Of a stretch of DNA of 38,909 nt, positions 1-6,845 are shown one piece after another. Below the pieces are notes generated by a model. It saw only the letters and a list, made by a program, of their open reading frames with translations. It searched no databases and was not told the origin of the DNA. The DNA lies in contig JAGUXX010000299.1 of NCBI GenBank assembly GCA_020061585.1, positions 1-38,909 on the forward strand, read 5' to 3'. Source of the stretch: Betaproteobacteria bacterium. GTDB taxonomy: Bacteria > Pseudomonadota > Gammaproteobacteria > Burkholderiales > Thiobacillaceae. The first letter of the stretch is position 1, and each line of letters opens with the position of its first letter. Made by a program: the position numbers and the translations under genes.

Positions 1-34
1 AACACCACACTAGGAGCCTGCCGGAATTTGGATA

Positions 35-1141
35 CTAAAAAGATTTGGCGCGCATCGGCGCATCCGGCGCCAGCGGCTTGTCGGAAATCACGAAGCGATG
101 GATGGTCACGCTGCGACCATCCTCGGTTTCCACCGCGACTTGCCATTCACCCGGCGCCAGATTGCGTTTGTATGAATAGCCGCGATAGCCGCCCTGACGG
201 CCGCCGGAGAGGGTGAAGCCGATCCGCGAGCGGGTCTCCCAACCCCGGGTTTCGCTGTAGTGGCGCCAGTGGTGATAGAGGCGGGTATTGAGGCCGCGAG
301 GCGCGAATACCGCCGCCACACAGTACAAAGGTTCGCCTGGAGCCAGATGAATTTCAGATTCGGTGTGGCGCCAGAATATCCACCAGGGCGCTTTTTCCTG
401 TTGCAGCCGATATTCGCCGTCCGCCTTGACCAGCGCGTGGCCCACCGCGATATCGCGATTCACCAGCGGCACCGGCGGGAACGCGCCGGCCAGATAGGCC
501 AGAATCAAGCCCGCCGCGATGCCCCACACCGGCTTGATGCGTCCCGGTCGGCCAGGTGTGCGCAAGTACAGCAGATGCGCCAGCCCGGCGCCGGCCAGGG
601 TGCTGAGGTAGAACCAGATCGCCGAGATGCTGCCCATCACATGCGGGATGACGAAATTCAGCAACAGCATGGCGCACAGGCCGAACAGCGCCCAGGTCAG
701 CGTGAAGCGGCGGTAGCGACTTTCCAGGAACTCGTTCGCCACCAGCAGCACGCCCAGCGCCAACGCCCAGAGGATGGCGAGGAAGTGGCCGGAGCTTTTG
801 AAATAGAAGATGAACAACGCCGAGAACAGACCGCCGAAGCAGAACTGCAACAGCAGATAAGGACCGGACACCCGCCACCAGGGCGCCGCCTCGGCGGGCG
901 TGGCGGTTGTTGCGGGCGTGGCGACCAGCGGCAAAGCGAGCGAGTCGAGGCGGCCGAGAAACCACAGGATGCCGCCCGCCAGCGCCAGATAACCGCCGAG
1001 GATCCACAGATCCGCCGTGCCGACCTTGCGCCCCAGGGTGATGGCATCCCACAGGAAACCGCCGAAAAACGCCACGGCCGGCGCCACCCGGCGAGCGCGT
1101 TGCAGGTGCGGGACGAAATCAGGCAGATGGCTGGCCAACAT
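35..1141 (-). CDS. DUF5924/DUF2914-type polytopic membrane protein
   Basis: The product is a 368-residue membrane protein of unknown biochemical function. About seven hydrophobic helices lie between residues 20 and 225. A soluble C-terminal domain follows (about 235-360), rich in Trp, Tyr and His, with an Ig-like beta pattern that I recognise as the DUF2914 type. It ends in a run of strands (GEWQVAVETEDGRSV and HRFVIS). ATG at 1141 is used; the upstream CCTGG is a poor ribosome binding site. The gene starts 36 nt after the decarboxylase stop on the same strand, so the two are probably co-transcribed. The family assignment is from memory of the pattern. A role in envelope or stress physiology is only a guess from the context. 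Confidence 0.75.
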   Translation of the reverse strand: MLASHLPDFVPHLQRARRVAPAVAFFGGFLWDAITLGRKVGTADLWILGGYLALAGGILWFLGRLDSLALPLVATPATTATPAEAAPWWRVSGPYLLLQFCFGGLFSALFIFYFKSSGHFLAILWALALGVLLVANEFLESRYRRFTLTWALFGLCAMLLLNFVIPHVMGSISAIWFYLSTLAGAGLAHLLYLRTPGRPGRIKPVWGIAAGLILAYLAGAFPPVPLVNRDIAVGHALVKADGEYRLQQEKAPWWIFWRHTESEIHLAPGEPLYCVAAVFAPRGLNTRLYHHWRHYSETRGWETRSRIGFTLSGGRQGGYRGYSYKRNLAPGEWQVAVETEDGRSVTIHRFVISDKPLAPDAPMRAKSF

Positions 1142-1177
1142 CCAGGCAACCGCTGTCGGAATGGTCCGCGCGCGCGG

Positions 1178-3427
1178 TCAAGCCACGCAATCCACGTAAT
1201 AGCGCGTCTTGCCGTTGCTCTTGTCCTTCACCAGACCATGCACGTCGGTTTCGAAGCCGGGGAATTTCTCGTTGAATTCACGGGTGAATTTCAGGTAGCG
1301 CATGATGGTTGCATTGAAGCGTTCGCCAGGAATCAGCAGCGGAATGCCGGGCGGATAGGGGGTCAGCAGGATCGAGGTGATGCGGCCTTCCAGGTTGTCG
1401 ATCTCGACCCGTTCGATGTCGCGGTGCGCCATGCGCGCGAAGGCGTCGGCCGGACGCATCGCCGGGACCATCTCCGACAAGTACATCTCGGTGGTCAGGC
1501 GGGCAACGTCGTTGGCCTTGTAGACTTCGTGAATTTCCTTGCACAGATCTTTCAGGCCGATGCGTTCGTAGACCGGGTGCGCCGCGACGAAGTCGGGCAT
1601 CAGCCGCCACAGCGGCTGGTTGCGGTCGTAGTCGTCCTTGAACTGCTGCAGCTCGGTGACCATGGTGTTCCAGCGGCCTTTGGTGATGCCGATGGTGAAC
1701 ATGATGAAGAACGAGTACAGGCCGGTTTTTTCGACGATGACGCCGTGCTCGGCCAGGTATTTGGTCAGGATCGCGGCCGGAATGCCCCAATCGGAGAAGT
1801 CGCCGTCGACATCCAGGCCGGGGGTGATGATGGTCGCCTTGATCGGGTCGAGCAGATTGAATTCCGGCGCCAGATTGCCGAAGCCGTGCCAATGTTCACC
1901 GGCGCGCAGCATCCAGTCGGAGCGAGAACCCATGCCTTCTTCGGCGAGTTCTTCCGGGCCCCAGACCCGGAACCACCAGTCGGTGCCGGGGTCGGTTTCC
2001 ATATCCGCGCCGACCTTGCGCATGGCGCGGCGGAAGTCCAGGGCTTCGGAGATCGATTCTTCCACCAGCGCGGTGCCGCCGGGCTCTTCCATCATCGCCG
2101 CCGCCACGTCGCAACTGGCGATGATGGCGTATTGCGGGCTGGTCGAGGTGTGCATCAGGAAGGCTTCGTTGAATACGTCGCGATCGAGTTTGCGGTTCTC
2201 CGATTCCTGCACCAGGATTTGCGAGGCTTGCGAGAGACCAGCCAGCAGCTTGTGCGTCGATTGGGTGGAAAACACCATCGAATCCTTGCAGCGCGGCCGA
2301 TCCGAGCCGATCGCGTGCATGCCGCGATAGAAGGTGTGGAAGGTGGCATGCGGCAGCCAGGCTTCGTCGAAATGCAGGGTGTCGATCTTGCCGTCGAGTT
2401 CGGCCTTGATCTCTTCGACGTTGTACAGAATGCCGTCGTAGGTGCTCTGGGTGATGGTCAGTACTCGCGGCTTGGCGTTCTTGTCCGGCGCGAACGGGTG
2501 CGCGGCGATCTTTCTCTGGATATTTTCCCAGTTGAATTCGGAACGCGGAATCGGCCCGATGATGCCGTAGTTGTTGCGCGTCGGCATCAGGAACACCGGA
2601 ATCGCGCCGGTCATGATGATCGCGTGCAGGATCGATTTATGGCAGTTGCGGTCGACCACGACGATGTCGTTCGGCGCCACCGTGGAATGCCAGACGATCT
2701 TGTTCGAGGTGGAAGTGCCGTTGGTGACGAAGAACAGGTGGTCGCATTTGAAAATGCGCCCGGCGTTGCGTTCCGAGGCCGCCACCGGGCCGGTATGGTC
2801 AAGCAACTGACCAAGTTCCTCGACCGCGTTGCAGACATCGGCGCGCAGCATGTTCTCGCCGAAGAACTGGTGGAACATCTGACCGATGGGCGATTTCAGG
2901 AAGGCGACGCCGCCGGAGTGCCCCGGGCAATGCCAGGAATACGAGCCGTCCGCCGCATAGTGGGTCAGCGCCCGGAAGAACGGCGGCGGCAGTGAATCCA
3001 GGTACGACTTGGTCTCGCGCACGATCAGCCGGGCGACGAATTCCGGCGTGTCCTCGAACATGTGGATGAAACCGTGCAGTTCGCGCAGCACGTCATTCGG
3101 GATGTGCCGGCTGGTGCGGGTCTCGCCATAAAGGAAAATGGGTATGTCGATGTTGCGGTGGCGAATTTCCTTCACGAAGGAACGCAGTTCGGCGATGGTC
3201 TCCTCGGTCTCGCCGGAGGAGAAATCGTCGTCATCGACGGACAGGATGAAGCCGGAGGCGCGGCTTTGCTGCTGCGCGAACGAGGAGAGATCGCCGTAGC
3301 TGGTGACGCCGAGTATCTCCATGCCCTCGTCTTCCAGCGCTTTGGCCAATGCGCGGATGCCGAGACCGGAGGCGTTCTCGGAACGGAAGTCTTCGTCGAT
3401 GATGACGACGGGGAAGCGGAAGCGCAT
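1178..3427 (-). CDS. Orn/Lys/Arg decarboxylase class I, closest in size to inducible arginine decarboxylase AdiA
   Basis: This is a PLP-dependent fold-type I basic amino acid decarboxylase of 749 residues (E. coli AdiA is about 755, LdcI about 715). An N-terminal response-regulator-like wing domain covers about 1-150. The core contains WHCPGHSGG, the TNGTSTSNKI phosphate-binding segment, HFDEAW with the Asp that contacts the pyridine nitrogen, and STHK with the Schiff-base lysine at about residue 393. The C-terminal domain has TPYPPGIPLLIPGE, typical of the family. ATG 3427 is preceded by GAGGA nine nt upstream. Family enzymes consume a proton while producing agmatine, cadaverine or putrescine, and support acid resistance or polyamine synthesis. 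The substrate cannot be told from sequence alone. No antiporter gene lies next to it. Confidence 0.92.
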   Translation of the reverse strand: MRFRFPVVIIDEDFRSENASGLGIRALAKALEDEGMEILGVTSYGDLSSFAQQQSRASGFILSVDDDDFSSGETEETIAELRSFVKEIRHRNIDIPIFLYGETRTSRHIPNDVLRELHGFIHMFEDTPEFVARLIVRETKSYLDSLPPPFFRALTHYAADGSYSWHCPGHSGGVAFLKSPIGQMFHQFFGENMLRADVCNAVEELGQLLDHTGPVAASERNAGRIFKCDHLFFVTNGTSTSNKIVWHSTVAPNDIVVVDRNCHKSILHAIIMTGAIPVFLMPTRNNYGIIGPIPRSEFNWENIQRKIAAHPFAPDKNAKPRVLTITQSTYDGILYNVEEIKAELDGKIDTLHFDEAWLPHATFHTFYRGMHAIGSDRPRCKDSMVFSTQSTHKLLAGLSQASQILVQESENRKLDRDVFNEAFLMHTSTSPQYAIIASCDVAAAMMEEPGGTALVEESISEALDFRRAMRKVGADMETDPGTDWWFRVWGPEELAEEGMGSRSDWMLRAGEHWHGFGNLAPEFNLLDPIKATIITPGLDVDGDFSDWGIPAAILTKYLAEHGVIVEKTGLYSFFIMFTIGITKGRWNTMVTELQQFKDDYDRNQPLWRLMPDFVAAHPVYERIGLKDLCKEIHEVYKANDVARLTTEMYLSEMVPAMRPADAFARMAHRDIERVEIDNLEGRITSILLTPYPPGIPLLIPGERFNATIMRYLKFTREFNEKFPGFETDVHGLVKDKSNGKTRYYVDCVA

Positions 3428-3851
3428 GGCCTATCCTCAGGGTGTGGCGTGAATGGTGAACGACGCGGGTAAGGTTTTCGCGCGGATTATAGGGAGACGG
3501 ATCGCGCGTCTGTAACCATTTAAATAGGCTGTGGCATATTAATAAATGCAGCTTGTTGTCATAAAGCGGAGCGGGATAGGCATGATGTCGATGTTGGCGT
3601 TGCGGCAGCCGGATATTCCGCGCGGCTGTAGTAAAGATTTATTTAGTATGAATAAAGGGTTGTGCAATTCTGCCAGCGTGATTTTTCTTCTAGAGTCGTA
3701 GTCGGACGACCTGACTTGATTGCGGCGCGGATGGCCTGTTCGGCGGGCGCGGCGTGATGGGTCCGCGTCTCGTTTTCCGGGCGCCCGCGGAAGCGTTGCA
3801 TTTGGGATACTCGCGCTGGTTCAGGTTCAATCGAGCCAAGGGTCGATGAGG
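3428..3851. other. Divergent intergenic region between the decarboxylase and the kinase
   Basis: This 424-nt gap separates two divergent genes and should carry both promoters. The middle, about 3515-3700, is clearly more AT-rich than the surrounding coding DNA. It contains a small inverted repeat, TTTATT (3638-3643) and AATAAA (3651-3656), and a promoter-like arrangement described separately. An open frame continues upstream of the kinase start to 3720. It has no ribosome binding site and reads as Arg-rich sequence, so I treat it as untranslated. I see no small gene here. Confidence 0.6.
3648..3694 (+). promoter_or_regulatory. Candidate promoter of the kinase-regulator operon, variant of the shared element
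   Basis: ATGAAT (3648-3653) is followed by GCAATTC (CAATTC at 3665-3670), then exactly 18 bp, then TCTAGA (3689-3694). The two stronger copies of this pattern, at 5922-5963 and 11006-11047, have CAATTT, 18 bp and TCTAA. Here the distance between ATGAAT and GCAATT is 8 bp longer, so the match is partial. Transcription would start about 150 nt before the kinase start codon. Autoregulation by the FixJ-type regulator is an inference. Confidence 0.3.
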
Positions 3852-5228
3852 ATGGCTATCGTATCGAATGATTCAGTCAAAGCGCGGGCCGGTCGACGCG
3901 CCAAGTTCAGCGAAGGCACTCTGGCGCGCATCGTGCGTGTCGATACACGCCAGGTTTTCAGGCTGACCGTGTTGTTCAGTCTGTGGATGCTGTTGGCATT
4001 GATTCTGCTGCTGGCCGCCCAGAAGTGGATTGCGTCTTCGCCTGACCTCGATAACGCGTTGTTGCAGCAAAAGGCGTTCTGGGGCGGCGCGATCTTGTTG
4101 CTGGCGCTGGCGATGTCTTTCGGGCTGGCATTCTCCATCGCCAGGCAGCACTCGCTCGCCATGGCCTTGGAGCAGGCGATCAATACGCTGCCGATGCAGT
4201 TTGCCTATATCGATGACCAGCGCTGCTACCGTTTCAATAATCTGGCGCATCAGGATAGTTGGGCCGATCTCAATCAGGATTTTTCAGGTCGGCCGGTACG
4301 TGAATCCCTTGGGGATGAAATCTACCGTCAGATCGAACCCTATCTCGAACGCGCGCTTGCCGGCGAGCGGGTGGATTTCGAACTGCGCCTGTCGGGAGAA
4401 TCGGTCCCCAGCGACCTGTCGGTGTCCTATCTGCCGGACATTGCCGACGGCGGCCAGGTCAAAGGGCTCTATGTGCTGTGCGACGACATCAGCAAGCGCA
4501 AGCGGGTGGAGCGTCGCGACAAGGAGCAACTGCTGGAATTCGCGGAACTCTCGCGGCTGGCCAGCGTTGGCGAGGTCGCCGCCGAAATCGCCCATCAGAT
4601 CAACCAACCGCTCGCCGCCATCGCCATGTTCAGCAGCGCGGCTCAGCGCACGCTGGCCGACGGTGGCGACCAGGACAAGGTGCGTGGCTGGCTGGAGACC
4701 ATCAATGGTCAGTCCAAGCGAGCCAGCGATGTGATCGGCAGTCTGCGGCGCTTCGTCAGGCCGGGCAAGCTGGAGCCGGTGGCGCTCGATCTCAACGCGC
4801 CGTTACGCGAGGTGGCCGCCTTGCTGACGCACCATGCCACCGCCCGTCAGGTCAGTCTGAGTCTGGAACTCGAAGACCGCTTGCCGCCGGTCATGGCGGC
4901 CGGGATACTGATCGAACAAGTCGCCTTCAATCTGCTTCGCGCCGCGATCCATTCCGCCGCCGACCAGGCTACGGCGGGACAGGTTACGATACGTTCACGC
5001 GCGGATCCGGAACGGGTCTGGGTCGAAATCATCAGTAACGGCACGGCCTGGGGCGCCTATCCGGACGCGGAGGATCGCCAGTCCGATGAGGTATCCGCGG
5101 ATGCCTGTCTTGGCTTCAGCGAGGCGATCAGCCGCTCGATCATCACCGGATTTGATGGTCAGGCCGGTTGCCGATGCCACGAAGGCGGTACGCTTTGCTT
5201 TTTCAACTTGCCGAGGTGCGAGCCATGA
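3852..5228 (+). CDS. Membrane PAS histidine kinase with degenerate ATP-binding domain
   Basis: The product is a 458-residue FixL/TodS-class sensor. Two transmembrane helices (about 34-56 and 73-93) flank a very short periplasmic loop. A PAS domain (about 105-215) follows, then a dimerisation domain with the H-box AAEIAHQINQPLAAI, His248. The C-terminal half aligns with HATPase_c but has lost key positions. The N-box reads NLLRAAIHS, with Ala364 where the Mg-coordinating Asn belongs. The G1 box reads SNGTAWG, with Ser395 in place of the Asp that contacts adenine. The GLGLG lid is replaced by LGFSEA. ATP binding is therefore doubtful. I chose ATG 3852 because AAGGG lies nine nt upstream; ATG 3846 is possible, and a longer frame from 3720 is unlikely. 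The stop overlaps the regulator's start (ATGA). Confidence 0.85.
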   Translation: MAIVSNDSVKARAGRRAKFSEGTLARIVRVDTRQVFRLTVLFSLWMLLALILLLAAQKWIASSPDLDNALLQQKAFWGGAILLLALAMSFGLAFSIARQHSLAMALEQAINTLPMQFAYIDDQRCYRFNNLAHQDSWADLNQDFSGRPVRESLGDEIYRQIEPYLERALAGERVDFELRLSGESVPSDLSVSYLPDIADGGQVKGLYVLCDDISKRKRVERRDKEQLLEFAELSRLASVGEVAAEIAHQINQPLAAIAMFSSAAQRTLADGGDQDKVRGWLETINGQSKRASDVIGSLRRFVRPGKLEPVALDLNAPLREVAALLTHHATARQVSLSLELEDRLPPVMAAGILIEQVAFNLLRAAIHSAADQATAGQVTIRSRADPERVWVEIISNGTAWGAYPDAEDRQSDEVSADACLGFSEAISRSIITGFDGQAGCRCHEGGTLCFFNLPRCEP

Positions 5229-5839
5229 CTTCCACCGCCATGACTTATATAGTCGATGACGATCCCGCGGTGCGTGAAGGCGTGTGCGCGCTGCTGGGTT
5301 CGGTTGCCATCGAGACACAGGCTTTTGCTTCGGCGGACGAATTTCTGCGCATCGCCGAGGGCGGCATGGTTGGCTGCCTGGTCGTCGATGTGCGCATGCC
5401 CGGCATGAGCGGGCTGGAATTGCTGCAACACATGCGCGATCGCGGCATCCAAATCCCGGTCATCGTCGTTACCGGCCATGGCGATGTGGCCATGGCGGTG
5501 CGGGCGATGAAGGCCGGCGCGACGGATTTCTTGCTCAAGCCGTTCAATGAGCAGGAATTGCTGGATCAGATTCGCGGCGCGCTGAATCAGAGCGACCAGC
5601 ATCTCACCCGCCAGCAGAACCAGGAACAGGCCGCGCTGCGGTTCAGCGAACTGACGCCCCGGGAACGGCAGGTGCTCGACCAGATCATGGATTGCCAGCA
5701 CAGCAAGGCGATCGCCTATGACCTGGGCATCAGCGAGAAGACTGTGGATGTGCATCGTTTCAACATCATGCGCAAGACCGGGACGCGCAATGTTTCGCAA
5801 CTGATTCAGTTGCGCATCCTGGCCGGCGATATCGGATAG
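5225..5839 (+). CDS. FixJ/TodT-type response regulator (REC-LuxR HTH)
   Basis: This 204-residue response regulator has an N-terminal receiver domain with the acidic pair in IVDDD, phospho-acceptor Asp55 in CLVVDVRMPG, Thr in VVTGHGD and Lys in LLKPF. A LuxR-type helix-turn-helix follows (about 143-200) with LTPRERQVLD and SEKTVDVH. All receiver catalytic residues are present, unlike its partner kinase. ATG 5225 overlaps the kinase stop by four bases, so the two are translationally coupled. Family members are transcription activators that bind DNA as dimers after phosphorylation. The nearby repeated promoter element is a reasonable candidate target. Target genes are not proven. Confidence 0.92.
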   Translation: MTSTAMTYIVDDDPAVREGVCALLGSVAIETQAFASADEFLRIAEGGMVGCLVVDVRMPGMSGLELLQHMRDRGIQIPVIVVTGHGDVAMAVRAMKAGATDFLLKPFNEQELLDQIRGALNQSDQHLTRQQNQEQAALRFSELTPRERQVLDQIMDCQHSKAIAYDLGISEKTVDVHRFNIMRKTGTRNVSQLIQLRILAGDIG

Positions 5840-5848
5840 CCGTGTCGA

Positions 5849-5881
5849 GCGGATTTCACACTCCGCCCGGGCCGGTTTTTT
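5849..5881 (+). terminator. Possible intrinsic terminator after the FixJ-type regulator
   Basis: A short hairpin (GCGGA at 5849-5853 with TCCGC at 5862-5866) is followed by a GC-rich CCGGGCCGG segment and six T (5876-5881). The stem is short and the GC-rich part does not fold cleanly, so this is tentative. Its place just after the operon's last stop codon fits. Confidence 0.35.
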
Positions 5882-5919
5882 ACTGTTCTGGCCATCACGA
5901 TAAAGATGCCTTTAGTTTG

Positions 5920-5963
5920 GATAAATGAATCGGCAATTTCATTTATCGGCATGCATCTCTAAT
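5920..5963 (+). promoter_or_regulatory. Shared 18-bp element plus -10-like TCTAAT upstream of the PilZ-like gene (copy A)
   Basis: TAAATGAATCGGCAATTT at 5922-5939 is followed after exactly 18 bp by TCTAAT at 5958-5963. Copy B at 11006 has the same element with one change and the same spacing. This copy also carries a perfect 10-bp inverted repeat, GATAAATGAA (5920-5929) and TTCATTTATC (5938-5947). No good -35 hexamer is present at 17-18 bp, which fits an activator-dependent promoter. The predicted start would be about 80 nt before the ATG at 6051. Confidence 0.55.
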
Positions 5964-6050
5964 CTTCCATCACCGCATTTGCTCGCAGGCTGAAGCGGTG
6001 AAACATGATGCTCGTCGAATTTTCGCGGGCCGATAAAGGAGGATGAGGAG

Positions 6051-6323
6051 ATGTCTGAACATTTCATTGTCGATTGGCAGAGCGGTGATGCGGTTCGCCC
6101 CGCGGCTTCTTTCGTGTCTCTGCGCATGCACGGCCGTCGTGCCGGACTTTACCGGGTCCGCGCGGCAAATCCCCAGGACATGCTGTTGTCGCACGGGGCC
6201 ATCTCGTTTCCGGTCGGAACGCGCCTGGAAGTGGAAGATGTGCTGGGTATCGTGGCCAACCGGCCGTTGAATTCGGCGCGGGTGGTCGCCAACGATCAAC
6301 GCGGCGTCAAGCTGGCATGGTGA
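6051..6323 (+). CDS. Small PilZ-like beta-barrel protein (tentative)
   Basis: The product is a 90-residue soluble protein with a strong AAGGAGGA ribosome binding site upstream of ATG 6051. The second half has the strand pattern of a PilZ barrel: VGTRLEVEDVLG, a strand reading SARVV, then GVKLAW near the C-terminus. The c-di-GMP-binding RxxxR is not seen at the start, and the (D/N)xSxxG motif is at best degraded (DMLLSHG). It may therefore be a non-binding PilZ variant or an unrelated small barrel. It sits downstream of a promoter element shared with a diguanylate cyclase gene, which makes a c-di-GMP link plausible. The gene is clearly real; the function is not established. Confidence 0.5.
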   Translation: MSEHFIVDWQSGDAVRPAASFVSLRMHGRRAGLYRVRAANPQDMLLSHGAISFPVGTRLEVEDVLGIVANRPLNSARVVANDQRGVKLAW

Positions 6324-6439
6324 ACTTGTTCGCGTGGGTGCAAGAAATTTCGAATTACAAGCGGGATGGAGGGGTCGAGGGAGGCTATAACGAGCTGGTA
6401 AGCGGGCGAGGCTGGTTTGCCTCGCCCGCCGCCCTGGCC

Positions 6440-6748
6440 ATGTTGCCGCGCATCCGCCGTCGCGGTTCGATGCAAGTGCTTGCCTGCTTGTTTGGCGCTT
6501 GTCTGATGGGCGGCGCTGTTTCAATCTCGGCGCGGGCGGCGCAACAGGCGCCGATTTGTCCGGATATGTTGATGGATTTCGAATGCGCGGAGTACCGGCA
6601 GCGGCTCGGCCAGGCCGGCAATGCGGCGCAACGCCAGCGTATCGACAGCGAATATGCGCTGATCGTCGAGGAACGCCACCGTCTCTGTCCGGTCCCGCGA
6701 AAATCCGGCCAACGCACGGCAAAGTTCAATCCCCGCTCAAACTTGTAG
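6440..6748 (+). CDS. Small secreted protein of unknown function
   Basis: The product is a 102-residue protein with a typical signal peptide: a basic start (MLPRIRRRGS), a hydrophobic core (VLACLFGACLMGGAV) and an ARA-A cleavage site. The mature part of about 65 residues is polar and has three Cys, two in the PICPDMLMDFEC segment and one in RLCPV. The frame is open from an ATG at 6317 that overlaps the preceding stop codon. That start would put about 50 extra residues before the signal peptide, so I prefer 6440; 6470 is also possible. None has a clear ribosome binding site. I do not recognise the family. It probably shares the transcript of the PilZ-like gene. Confidence 0.6.
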   Translation: MLPRIRRRGSMQVLACLFGACLMGGAVSISARAAQQAPICPDMLMDFECAEYRQRLGQAGNAAQRQRIDSEYALIVEERHRLCPVPRKSGQRTAKFNPRSNL

Positions 6749-6845
6749 CTGGTGGCATACCGCATCGTCCGGGCGGGGTCTTGTATCGTCCGTTTCTTCG
6801 TGGATTGCTGAGCCTTTTTCTTGGACTGGATAGACGGACCATGGC

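Noticed and set aside
260-2995. Plus-strand open frame of 911 codons
   Set aside because: It lies antisense to the decarboxylase and the DUF2914 gene and is rich in Arg, Gln and His runs. This is a high-GC shadow frame without ribosome binding site or family match.
3720-3851. N-terminal extension of the degenerate kinase
   Set aside because: It has no ribosome binding site and an Arg-rich non-conserved-looking sequence; ATG 3852 has a well-placed AAGGG.
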